A DNA stretch of 59,336 nucleotides from Gemmatimonadota bacterium (GTDB lineage Bacteria > Latescibacterota > UBA2968). The stretch's first letter is position 1; every line of letters starts with the position of its first letter. This document shows positions 45,305 through 53,981 of the stretch, piece after piece. The stretch is taken from positions 1 through 59,336 of the forward strand of contig VXRD01000013.1 of assembly GCA_009838845.1 (NCBI GenBank), in the 5' to 3' direction. Both the position numbers and the translations under genes were made by a program. Under the pieces are notes generated by a model. That model worked only from the letters and a program-made list of their open reading frames with translations. It did not search any database and was not told where the DNA came from.

Positions 45305-45341
45305 TGTCCGATTTTGATACAGTGGTGTCCGAAAATGAACA
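45305..45341 (-). promoter_or_regulatory. tandem enhancer-like palindromes for the sigma-54 promoter
   Basis: Two imperfect palindromes on the + strand, TGTCCGATTTTGATACA (45305-45321) and TGTCCGAAAATGAACA (45326-45341), are about two helical turns apart. They lie roughly 90-130 bp upstream of the predicted start, the usual place for enhancer-binding protein sites. Confidence 0.65.
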
Positions 45342-45348
45342 CTTATAA

Positions 45349-45386
45349 TAAAAACAGGCACATTGTTTTGATTGCAATGTGCCTGT
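45349..45386 (-). terminator. intrinsic terminator of the DUF2283-DUF4258 operon
   Basis: A perfect 12-bp stem (ACAGGCACATTG / CAATGTGCCTGT, 45354-45386, nine-base loop) is followed on the - strand by a T-rich stretch. It lies 58 bases past the DUF4258 stop and shields the sigma-54 promoter from read-through. Confidence 0.8.
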
Positions 45387-45444
45387 TGTATTATGCGTAG
45401 AACTATTATTTATTACATCACCCAGCATCAACCTCCGTGCAGTT

Positions 45445-45711
45445 TTACAGTTTGCCTTTCATATTTCGATCAAAGAATACGCTCACCACCCTCCAGGGCG
45501 TAACGGTGGTGTTCACGGCTACGCGCAGCACACGGTTACCCTGTTCCGGGATGATCCGAAAGAATCGCTCTACCTCAGGGTCCTTCGGGTCGGATATACG
45601 CAACATCGGTTCGGCTACCACCCGTTCGATCCACTCTTGAGGGATCATGCGTTCTGTCCTTGCAAGAACCGCATGTTTGCTAAATTCCAGCTTTATCGAT
45701 CCGGTTGCCAT
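45445..45711 (-). CDS. DUF4258-type probable RelE-fold toxin
   Basis: An 88-residue protein of the DUF4258 type, often found as a toxin partner of DUF2283. The signature is FSKHAVLARTERMIPQEWIERVV followed by a beta-rich core (RVLRVAVN, PWRVVSVFFDRN). The fold is expected to be RelE/BrnT-like. It lies 72 bases downstream of DUF2283 in the same operon. No clear ribosome-binding site is seen. Whether it is toxic cannot be told from sequence. Confidence 0.75.
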   Translation of the reverse strand: MATGSIKLEFSKHAVLARTERMIPQEWIERVVAEPMLRISDPKDPEVERFFRIIPEQGNRVLRVAVNTTVTPWRVVSVFFDRNMKGKL

Positions 45712-45783
45712 ATCGCGCTCATGGCTTTAAGGTACGCGGCGGAATATATCTAAAACAAAAACAATAGTTCTTGTAGGGAACGG

Positions 45784-45984
45784 TCAAGCGGTCTCAAATT
45801 CCAGGGTGGAGAGCTTCAGATTGGAGGAGCGTTTGGAGAGATAGAGCAGTTCTACGCCCACCACTTCGTTTGATGCATTGTAATCGAGCACCACGCCCGG
45901 CGAGACCTCTTCTGACTCGACAATAGTAGAGTCGTCAAGGCGCAGATAGAGCGCGTCGGCTTCCTTATCGATATGTAGTTTCAT
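45784..45984 (-). CDS. DUF2283 probable antitoxin
   Basis: A 66-residue DUF2283 protein (MKLHIDKEADALYLRLDDS, then VSPGVVLDYNASNEVVGVELLYLSKR), a family seen as antitoxin partner of DUF4258. ATG 45984 follows GGAGG at about ten bases. Its first six codons recur as the head of the chimeric stub at 23590. The gene lies in the same orientation as the flanking permeases, between F and E. Confidence 0.82.
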   Translation of the reverse strand: MKLHIDKEADALYLRLDDSTIVESEEVSPGVVLDYNASNEVVGVELLYLSKRSSNLKLSTLEFETA

Positions 45985-46080
45985 AATTTGTTGCCTCCAT
46001 CGTGTACTATTTTTCAGAAGTCCATTTGGGATCAGCATATCCGTATTTACAAATATCTGCAATTTAAGCAAAAAAACAAG
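45985..46080 (-). promoter_or_regulatory. toxin-antitoxin promoter/leader module, copy 2
   Basis: About 95 bp upstream of DUF2283 that match, block by block, the region upstream of the DUF2442 gene at 24682-24781 (shared TTTACAAATATC, AATTTAAGC and AAAAAACAAGGG blocks). It contains the ribosome-binding site and fills the gap to the stop of permease F. Confidence 0.6.
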
Positions 46081-46092
46081 GGGCTATATGAC

Positions 46093-48471
46093 TTACTCAT
46101 CTCGCAACGCATCCACGGGATTGCGGCGCGCGGCTTTCAATGTTTGAAAATTCACCGTCAACAATGCGACTATGAGGGTCAGTATCCCTGCGATGCCAAA
46201 AACGCCTATGCCCAGTTCAATGCGATATGCGAAATTGGTCAGCCATTGATTCATCATCCAGTAGGCAACAGGATAGGCGATGATATTGGCGACCAGTAGC
46301 AGTTTGATAAAATCTCTGGAAAACAACCACATGACATGATGGACAGAAGCCCCCAGTACCTTCCGAATCCCAATCTCCTTTGTCCGCCGCGCAACCGCCA
46401 GTGACGCCAGCCCGAACAATCCCAAACACGAAAGCAGAACAGCCACCAGTGCCGAGTGGCTCAATACGCGAAACCAATAGACTTCATTGGCATATTGTCG
46501 ATTCAGGTTTTCATCCAAAAACGAGAGTTCAAATGGCATATTGGGTGCAACTTTTTCCCATGTGCTTTTGAGCATTTCGATTGTTTCAAAAATTTGGCCC
46601 GGGCGCATACGAATGAGTAAAAACGGGCCGTATTTATAATTTTCCATCAGCAACGCCAGCGGCTCAATCCGGTTGTGCAGAGATTTTATGTGAAAATCGT
46701 GTACGATACCAATGACAACGGGATCTTTAACGCCATTCCTTCCAAAGCCCGCCAGCGTTTTTCCCACCGGGTTTTCAAGGCTCAATTGCTTTGCCAGAGT
46801 TTCGTTGATTAATACGGCTTTATCTCGATCTGTGGGATGGTCTTCTGAAAAATTTCGGCCAGCGAGAAGCGGTATCTCCAGGGTAGAGAGATAATCGACA
46901 TCTACGCCAATCACCTTTATCTCAACTATCGAGCCATCGGGCAACGAGTAATTGGACCAGGAATAACCACTTTCTGTTGTGAGTGTGCGATCCGTAATTG
47001 TAACACCCTCAATGCGCGAGTCGTTTACAATGGCTTCCTTATAGGGTTTTGCCAACTGCCGATTTGTCTTAATAATGGCGACTTGCTCTTCGTTAAAGCC
47101 CAGATTTTTGTTCCGCACATAATCTTGCTGTTGAATCATTATACCTGTGCCAATGATGAGGGCTATGGATGCCGCGTATTGCAGAATGATTAATGTGCGC
47201 GTCAAAAGATTGCGCCCACCAGGGCGTGCTTCGCCTTTCATGGCTAAAACAGGTTGAAATCGCGACAAGACCAGAGCGGGATAACTGCCAGCGATTAGCC
47301 CGACAATGCCGAGCAGGAGCAGCAATACCCACCAATCGTCAAAATAAGCGAGGGTCAACTTTTGATGCACAAATCCGTTGAATACGGGCAAAAGAATTTC
47401 GGTAAGTGCGGTGCCTACGAGTAAGCCCAAAAAGCTCAACACCAGTGCTTCACTCCAAAATTGTTGAATAATCTGACCGCGGTTAGCACCTACTACTTTG
47501 CGCAATCCCACTTCTTTTGCTCGCCCGGAAGACTCTGCGACCGATAGGGAAATAAAGTTGCTGCACGCAATGAGTAAGACCAGCCATGCAAGTCCCCACA
47601 AAATATAGACTCCTGTTGGGTTGCCCTGTGGTCCGTAGTGATTGGGAATGTCTGTATTCCAATACACATCCGTCAGGGGCTGAAGAATAAAGTTAAATGA
47701 TGTTTTGAATATCTCTTCTCGCAACTTTTCTTTTTTGGGCCAATGATTGAGATCGTCAAGTGCTTGAGAAGCATTTGTTTCACCTATTTGTACAAAGATC
47801 CATGCACTTGCATCGTGGTAGTGTCTTACAAGTCCAAAACCCTTTTCGGCTTTTGTCGAAACCAACACGTCGAATTGAAGACTCGATGTTGTGGGAACAT
47901 CTGCCATGACACCTGTCACGACAAACAGCTTATTTTTTATACTCAGTGCTTGCCCTATCAGTGCGTTGTAATTCTGTACACCTCCAAAAAACTTGTGTGC
48001 AATGGTTTCGGTAATCACTATCCCATCTGGTTGATCGAGTGCTGTTGTAGGATCACCTGACAAAAAAGGAAATGTAAACATCGCAAAGAAGTCACCACTC
48101 ACAAACCCCATGGCTGACCTAAAAGATTTTTTCCCCCTTGTGATTTTACTCCTCGTATGCCGCATAAATGCACAGACTTGCTCAATACCTAAGATTTCAT
48201 CTTTCAACTCATCGACAACCAAAAGCGGATATACCGTATCCCAGATATTAAATGGAATCGCCTTCCCGTCTGATTGAACCCTTTGCGCTACCAACCGAAA
48301 CATCTGGTCGTGGTTCTCGTGGAATTGATCGCGTGACCATTCGTGTTTGACAAACAAAGCCATCAAGATACAGCAGGCAAGCCCCAGGCCGAGGCCGAAC
48401 ACATTGATGAATGTGTAGAGCTTCTTTCGCATCAGATTGCGAATCGCGACAACAAAGTAATTTTTGATCAT
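46093..48471 (-). CDS. MacB/FtsX-type orphan permease F
   Basis: A 792-residue permease of the array plan. Head: MIKNYFVVAIRNLMRKKLYTFINVFGLGLGLACCILMALFV; tail: TLKAARRNPVDALRDE. FtsX blocks: SVAESSGRAKEVGLRKVVGANRGQI and VARRTKEIGIRKVLGASVHHV. Its periplasmic domains are not close to any other copy here. AGGAGG precedes ATG 48471, 35 bases after permease G stops. It is followed by the DUF2283-DUF4258 cassette. Confidence 0.9.
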   Translation of the reverse strand: MIKNYFVVAIRNLMRKKLYTFINVFGLGLGLACCILMALFVKHEWSRDQFHENHDQMFRLVAQRVQSDGKAIPFNIWDTVYPLLVVDELKDEILGIEQVCAFMRHTRSKITRGKKSFRSAMGFVSGDFFAMFTFPFLSGDPTTALDQPDGIVITETIAHKFFGGVQNYNALIGQALSIKNKLFVVTGVMADVPTTSSLQFDVLVSTKAEKGFGLVRHYHDASAWIFVQIGETNASQALDDLNHWPKKEKLREEIFKTSFNFILQPLTDVYWNTDIPNHYGPQGNPTGVYILWGLAWLVLLIACSNFISLSVAESSGRAKEVGLRKVVGANRGQIIQQFWSEALVLSFLGLLVGTALTEILLPVFNGFVHQKLTLAYFDDWWVLLLLLGIVGLIAGSYPALVLSRFQPVLAMKGEARPGGRNLLTRTLIILQYAASIALIIGTGIMIQQQDYVRNKNLGFNEEQVAIIKTNRQLAKPYKEAIVNDSRIEGVTITDRTLTTESGYSWSNYSLPDGSIVEIKVIGVDVDYLSTLEIPLLAGRNFSEDHPTDRDKAVLINETLAKQLSLENPVGKTLAGFGRNGVKDPVVIGIVHDFHIKSLHNRIEPLALLMENYKYGPFLLIRMRPGQIFETIEMLKSTWEKVAPNMPFELSFLDENLNRQYANEVYWFRVLSHSALVAVLLSCLGLFGLASLAVARRTKEIGIRKVLGASVHHVMWLFSRDFIKLLLVANIIAYPVAYWMMNQWLTNFAYRIELGIGVFGIAGILTLIVALLTVNFQTLKAARRNPVDALRDE

Positions 48472-48506
48472 AAGAAGCCTCCTGATGAATCACGGTCAGC
48501 AGATAT

Positions 48507-50936
48507 TTACTCATATCTCAAGGCATCAATCGGGTTGGAACGCGCCGCGCGAATGGCTTGCATGCTCACTGTTCCAAAGGCGATGATCAGGGCCATTATC
48601 GCGCTTGCAACAAATGGCAAGACATTCAGATCTGTCTGATAGGCGAACCCGGAGAGCCAGTCGCGCATCAGGTAATAGGCGATTGGCCAGGCAATGAGAT
48701 TGGCGAGCAGGATGAGCAATACAAATTCGCGCGAGAGTAGCATGACCAGATGCGGTGTGGATGCGCCCAGTACTTTTCGTACGCCAATTTCTTTGGTGCG
48801 AGATTGAACCATGAATGCGGCGAGTCCGAACAGTCCCAAACAGGCGACAAAAATTGCCAGTAATGAGAACACGCCGAGCATTTTGCCGGTGAGGTGTTCG
48901 TCGAAATAGTACCACTGTATGATTTCATCCAGGAAGTGATATGCAAAGGGTACCTCTGGCAAAAAGTGTTTCCACTGGGTTTCGAGAAAGGACAGAGTTT
49001 GCGCGGTGTTTTCTGGTCGGATGCGCAGGGCCAGCGAAACAAACAGTCTCCATTTGCCTATAAATCCCATGGGTGCGATTTCTTCTCGTAGTGTCAAGCT
49101 GTGGTAGTCTTTTACTACCCCAATTACTATCAGGGATCGGTTTTCATATGCTGGTAACAAAATTTGCTTGCCAATCGGGTCGTCCTCCCAGCCGAGCAGA
49201 CGCACGGCTGTTTCGTTTAAAATAATTGCCTGTGATGTATCGCTGGCAACATCGGCTGAAAAGGCGCGACCTCGAAGTACGGGGATTTCAAATGTCTCAA
49301 AAAACGAGTCGTCAACTTCGTTTATGCGAATTGTCCGTTCTTTTGTTCGGTCTCCATCGGGCCAGATCCGTCGCGGTCGTCCGCCGTATCCAGAAATGTC
49401 ATATCGCAGAGCTGATGCGTTGAGGATATTGGGGTGTTCGAGAAAGACCTGTTTGACCATCTGATGGCGTGCCGAAAGGCGTTTTTGTGGGTTGAATTCA
49501 TGTTCACGGTCGTGAGCAAAGATCGGCAAACTCACAATGTGATCGCGTGCAAAACCCATATTTTTGGTTTCTATAAATCGCAGTTGCTGATAAACCACCA
49601 GGGTGCAAATCACCAGCAAAATGGACATGCCAAATTGGAAAACTACGAGTCCTTTCCGCAATCCTGTGGATCCCGATGAGGAAGATGCCCTGCTTTTTAA
49701 CACTGTGACCGGGCTAAAAGAAGAGAGGAAAAACGCCGGATACCATCCCGCCAGTAATCCGACCAACAATGTGAATGCCAGTACCGCTGGTGTGCATGTT
49801 ATCACTGTAGCTGTGTTGAGGTGTAAGTTGCCGCGCACAAATTGGTTGAATAAGGGCAGGCATAGCTCGACCAGTGCCAGGGCAATCAGCAGGGCAGAAC
49901 AGGTTAAAAGTAGGGATTCAGTTAAAAATTGAACCATCAATTGCGGGCGATGCGCGCCAACGACTTTTCGCACGCCGACTTCGCGCTTGCGGGTGACCGC
50001 GCGCGCAGTTGCCAGATTTGTAAAATTCACGCAGGCAATGACCACGAGGATCAGTCCAATAGCTGCCAGCATGTAAATTTGTTGCATGGGGCTGCTGGCA
50101 GCCGGGTTAAAATCAGATTCGCCATACAGGTACACGCGGTGCAGGGGCTGTAAATGGTAGGTATTGTTTGCCGCAACGTCATCCCCCATATACTGCTTGA
50201 TCAACGACTGCATTTTCGTCTGGAGGGTTTCTGCGTTTTGTCCTGCTTTTAGTAGTACATAAGTTTTTACAGGACGCCACGATTGCCTGGGTAGCCACAT
50301 CATCCACGGCTCTTGTGTTTTTCCTATGGAGGGTATTGTGGTTGTGAGCAAATGAAATTGAAGGTCTGATAAAAGGTGTGGCGCTTTTACGATGCCGGTA
50401 ACTGTGTACTCGCCTGGAAAATTGCGATTGTCGATTGAAACTGTTTGGCCCATCGGGTCCATATCGCCAAATAAGTGTTGTGCCATTTCATCGGTAATGA
50501 CCGCAGAGTACGGCAGGCGAAACGCGGTTTCTAAGTCGCCTTTTATGAAGGAAAAATCGAATACGTCCAGAAAGTTGTCATCTATCAGCGCAAGGGTATA
50601 TAGATTCTTGTGGTCGCCATATTTTGCAGATACACCCCATCGCCAGATACGCACCGTTGTTTCTACTTCGGGAAATGTTTCTTTTAACACGGGACCGAGT
50701 GCGCCTGATGTGCCTTCATCGTATGTTGTTTGCGTACTGCCGCGTTCTTCTCGAATTACTTTGTAAATGCGGTCACCCAGAGTATGCGAGCGATCTACTG
50801 CAAACTCCTGCTGGATGTACAACAGGATTAAGATGCCACACGCCAATCCGATAGAGAGTCCCAATACATTGATGGAGGTGTACAATTTGTGCCGCATCAA
50901 ATTGCGAATCGCGACTGTCAGATAATTTTTGATCAT
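48507..50936 (-). CDS. MacB/FtsX-type orphan permease G
   Basis: An 809-residue permease close to A and E along its whole length (MIKNYLTVAIRNLMRHKLYTSINVLGLSIGLACG at the head, NPIDALRYE at the tail). ATG 50936 is chosen because AGGAGAT precedes it and paralogues start here, although the frame is open to 51116 inside the sigma-factor gene. It lies 29 bases after the ECF sigma stop and is probably in the same transcript. Confidence 0.9.
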   Translation of the reverse strand: MIKNYLTVAIRNLMRHKLYTSINVLGLSIGLACGILILLYIQQEFAVDRSHTLGDRIYKVIREERGSTQTTYDEGTSGALGPVLKETFPEVETTVRIWRWGVSAKYGDHKNLYTLALIDDNFLDVFDFSFIKGDLETAFRLPYSAVITDEMAQHLFGDMDPMGQTVSIDNRNFPGEYTVTGIVKAPHLLSDLQFHLLTTTIPSIGKTQEPWMMWLPRQSWRPVKTYVLLKAGQNAETLQTKMQSLIKQYMGDDVAANNTYHLQPLHRVYLYGESDFNPAASSPMQQIYMLAAIGLILVVIACVNFTNLATARAVTRKREVGVRKVVGAHRPQLMVQFLTESLLLTCSALLIALALVELCLPLFNQFVRGNLHLNTATVITCTPAVLAFTLLVGLLAGWYPAFFLSSFSPVTVLKSRASSSSGSTGLRKGLVVFQFGMSILLVICTLVVYQQLRFIETKNMGFARDHIVSLPIFAHDREHEFNPQKRLSARHQMVKQVFLEHPNILNASALRYDISGYGGRPRRIWPDGDRTKERTIRINEVDDSFFETFEIPVLRGRAFSADVASDTSQAIILNETAVRLLGWEDDPIGKQILLPAYENRSLIVIGVVKDYHSLTLREEIAPMGFIGKWRLFVSLALRIRPENTAQTLSFLETQWKHFLPEVPFAYHFLDEIIQWYYFDEHLTGKMLGVFSLLAIFVACLGLFGLAAFMVQSRTKEIGVRKVLGASTPHLVMLLSREFVLLILLANLIAWPIAYYLMRDWLSGFAYQTDLNVLPFVASAIMALIIAFGTVSMQAIRAARSNPIDALRYE

Positions 50937-50965
50937 GGTCTTATCTCCTGTGTCGTCCCCAGCAG

Positions 50966-51547
50966 TTAGCCCGCCCAGCTTCCGACCTCTTGTTTTTCCA
51001 GTGCGCGTCTTAGCTGATGGCGGCCGCGGTGGAGCCAGATTTTTACGGTGCCGAGGGGTGCTTGCATTTCCCATACGATTTCGCGGTAGGATAGTTCTTT
51101 TATGTAGCGAAGCCACATTGCGCGTTGTTGTGCTTTGGGCAATGTGCGCAAGCCCTGTGTTAAGCGTTGATGGCGTTCTTTTTTGATGACGCTATCTTCT
51201 GGCGTTGTCAGAGTGATTGGTTCGGGCATGTGTTGCGCTATGGTTTCCAGGCCGTTTTTTCGGGATAGCCGGGATCGTAGGTGTGACCGCCCGACGTTGA
51301 TGGCAATGCGCGTCAGATAGGTTGTGAATGCCGATTCGCCGCGAAAATGGCGCAGGCTCTGAAAGACTTTCATGAATACCACCTGGATTAAGTCTTCGGT
51401 TTCGTCGCGGTCCTTCACATATCGCCCGACAATGGCGCGTACGCGATTCTGGTGCAGATGGTAGAGTTTGCCAAATGCGCTTTTGTCGCCGGCTTTGATC
51501 ATGTGGATCAATTGTACATCGTTTTCTATGTCTGATCGTTTATTCAT
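50966..51547 (-). CDS. ECF-type RNA polymerase sigma factor
   Basis: A 193-residue extracytoplasmic-function sigma factor. Region 2 (residues 20-90) contains DETEDLIQVVFMKVFQSL and FRGESAFTTYLTRIAINVGRSHLRS, for -10 binding; region 4 (about 128-185) has the helix-turn-helix LSYREIVWEMQAPLGTVKIWLHRGRHQL for -35 binding. Its start overlaps the stop of permease H by eight bases, so expression is coupled to the array. No anti-sigma gene is adjacent; one of the flanking membrane proteins or a gene elsewhere may do that job. It probably controls its own operon, but no matching promoter could be confirmed. Confidence 0.93.
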   Translation of the reverse strand: MNKRSDIENDVQLIHMIKAGDKSAFGKLYHLHQNRVRAIVGRYVKDRDETEDLIQVVFMKVFQSLRHFRGESAFTTYLTRIAINVGRSHLRSRLSRKNGLETIAQHMPEPITLTTPEDSVIKKERHQRLTQGLRTLPKAQQRAMWLRYIKELSYREIVWEMQAPLGTVKIWLHRGRHQLRRALEKQEVGSWAG

Positions 51548-53903
51548 ATCGCAATGCCTCCACGGGATTCATTTTTGCTGCTTTCACGGCTTGCAGGCTC
51601 ACTGTTCCGATTACGACCAATAGGGTCAATACACCGCCCAGCGCGAATGCCCCAATGCCCAGTTCAATCCGATACGCAAAGTCCGATAGCCATTTGCTCA
51701 TTGCCCAATAGGCGACTGGCCAGGCAAGCACATTAGCTATGCCTACCAGCAGTACGAATTCGCGCGATAGCAAGCGCACTACGTTTGTGACGCTGGCGCC
51801 CAATATTTTGCGAATGCCGATCTCTTTGGTGCGTCGGGTCACGGCGAGTGCTGTCAATCCAAATGCGCCCAGGCACGCGATAAAAATGGCAAACAGGGTT
51901 CCGTATCCGATCATGCGATGCCATCGCTCTTCGGTTCGGTATTGGCGATCGATGCCTTCGTCGAGAAACGAATAGCGGAATCCAGAGGACTGTGTTACGG
52001 CTTCCCATTGCGCTTTCATGAATGACAGTGTGCCGGGGATGTCTTCGGCACGCACCCGAATTAGCAGGTGGCTAAATGGATGTTCTGGATGGCATTTCAG
52101 GAATGCGGGACCAATTTTGTGGTGGAGAGAGCGAAAATGAAAATCGTTTACTACGCCGATTACTGTCATATCATCAAAGAATTTCAGTGTTTTTCCGAGC
52201 GGTGGTCCCGGTCCCAGTTGTTTGGCCAGGGTTTGGTTGATGATGACAGACGCAGTTGGATCTGTTACAAGTTCTCGTGAATAATTTCGGCCTTCGATCA
52301 ATTTGATGTCGAGCGTTGGTACAAAGTCGTAATCGACGAAGAAGATCTCCACGCCTTTTAAGGTTGTTCCGTCATGTATCACAGCCCCGCGCGACTGGTA
52401 TCCATTCCGCATCATGTGATATATTGGGGTTACACCCAGAATTGCGTGATGGGATAAGAGGGCGTCCCGATAGGTTTCAATGCCCTTTGGTCCCAGGTCT
52501 CGCAACTTGCTGAGGCGACTTACGGCAATCAAATGTTCGCTGTCAAATCCCAGGGGTTTGGTCCGCAAATAGTCGAGTTGAGAGGTCGTGATGAGGGCGC
52601 TGATGACGAGAACCGCAGACATTGCGATCTGGAAGACCACGAGAAATTGGCTGAACAATCCCGCGCTGACAATTTTCAATCTGCCTTTGAGTACGTGAAT
52701 TGGCATGAATCCGGAGAGGACAAAGGCTGGATAGGTGCCTGCGAGCAGGCCGACGATTAGAGTCAGGCCCATGAGCGAGGCAAATGCCAGACCATCCAGA
52801 TGTGCGACTATGGATAGTTTTTGCGCCATGAGGTTGTTGAATAATGGCATTAAAAGTTCTGATAGCGCGAGTCCGATTACAAATGCTATGAGGCTTAAGA
52901 TTACGGATTCTGTGAGGAATTGCACGATGATCTGGGGCTTGTGTGCGCCAACGACTTTGCGGATGCCGATTTCCCGCGCTCGAGAAGCTGACCGTCCCAG
53001 GGCGAGGGTCATAAAGTTCACGCATGCGACAAAGAGTACCAGGGCTGTGATGCACAACAGGATGTAGCTGTATGCCGGGTCCGTGGCGGGTTCGGGCGCG
53101 CGGATATCTGGATTGAAATGCACATTGGCAAGGGGCTGCAATTTCAACTCCTGGTTTTCCCCCGTGATGGGCCACGACCAGTTTAGAAAACGCGGAAGTA
53201 ATTTTTCTATGTCTTCGGATCGGACCTGATCGTGGAGTAAGACGTAAGTACTGATGTTGTTTATGTAATTCCACGAGTTGAGCGCGTCTTCGACATTCTC
53301 ATAGGACTGGATGCAGCCGAATTGAATGCTGGATGTTTCGGGGATGTCTTTTACGATGCCGGTAATTAGAGCCTGATGGATTTTTGAATTTCGAGTGAAG
53401 GAGAACGATTTCCCCATTGGGTCGGTGTTGCCGAAAAATTTTTGGGCGACGGTTTCCGATATGATAATGGTATCTTTGCGGTTTAGTGCTGTTGCGGGGT
53501 CGCCTTTTATCAGGGGAAATGAGAATACATCCCAGAAACCTGGATCTACGTAGATAACGCGCTCTTGAAATGAATGGTCGCCGTATTGGAATGTGCGAGA
53601 AGTGTTAAAGATTCTGACGACATGTTGCATTTGTGTGGAGAATGATTCTGCCAATGCCGGAGCAAGAGGACCAGGCATATAAGCCGAGGCATCGCTTCCT
53701 TCGCCTATTTCTCCTTTATTGTAAATGCGATATATCCGATCTGCTTTTTCGTGGAATGCGTCAAAGGACCATTCGTGTCGTACGTACAGGAATGTCAAGA
53801 TGCAAAACGCAATGCCGATTGCCAGGCCGGTAATGTTGATCGCAGAATACACTTTGTAACGGACGAGGTTTCGATACGCTACGGTCAGGTAATTGCGGAA
53901 CAT
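51540..53903 (-). CDS. MacB/FtsX-type orphan permease H
   Basis: A 787-residue permease. Head: MFRNYLTVAYRNLVRYKVYSAINITGLAIG; tail: VSLQAVKAAKMNPVEALRYE. The first ~60 and last ~30 residues are almost identical to permease I, in DNA as well, while the periplasmic domains are much less alike. FtsX blocks: LGRSASRAREIGIRKVVGAHK and VTRRTKEIGIRKILGASVTNV. AAGGAG precedes ATG 53903. It overlaps the sigma-factor start. Confidence 0.9.
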   Translation of the reverse strand: MFRNYLTVAYRNLVRYKVYSAINITGLAIGIAFCILTFLYVRHEWSFDAFHEKADRIYRIYNKGEIGEGSDASAYMPGPLAPALAESFSTQMQHVVRIFNTSRTFQYGDHSFQERVIYVDPGFWDVFSFPLIKGDPATALNRKDTIIISETVAQKFFGNTDPMGKSFSFTRNSKIHQALITGIVKDIPETSSIQFGCIQSYENVEDALNSWNYINNISTYVLLHDQVRSEDIEKLLPRFLNWSWPITGENQELKLQPLANVHFNPDIRAPEPATDPAYSYILLCITALVLFVACVNFMTLALGRSASRAREIGIRKVVGAHKPQIIVQFLTESVILSLIAFVIGLALSELLMPLFNNLMAQKLSIVAHLDGLAFASLMGLTLIVGLLAGTYPAFVLSGFMPIHVLKGRLKIVSAGLFSQFLVVFQIAMSAVLVISALITTSQLDYLRTKPLGFDSEHLIAVSRLSKLRDLGPKGIETYRDALLSHHAILGVTPIYHMMRNGYQSRGAVIHDGTTLKGVEIFFVDYDFVPTLDIKLIEGRNYSRELVTDPTASVIINQTLAKQLGPGPPLGKTLKFFDDMTVIGVVNDFHFRSLHHKIGPAFLKCHPEHPFSHLLIRVRAEDIPGTLSFMKAQWEAVTQSSGFRYSFLDEGIDRQYRTEERWHRMIGYGTLFAIFIACLGAFGLTALAVTRRTKEIGIRKILGASVTNVVRLLSREFVLLVGIANVLAWPVAYWAMSKWLSDFAYRIELGIGAFALGGVLTLLVVIGTVSLQAVKAAKMNPVEALRYE

Positions 53904-53981
53904 TTTGTTCTCCTTGGATGTCGCAGACGGTCATAACACAGCTTGTCTCAAAGGAGCGGAGAGATTAGAGAGAATGATTGT

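Noticed and set aside
50936-51116. N-terminal extension of permease G into the sigma-factor gene
   Set aside because: The 60 extra residues are basic, Pro-rich and unlike any paralogue, and a ribosome-binding site precedes the ATG at 50936.
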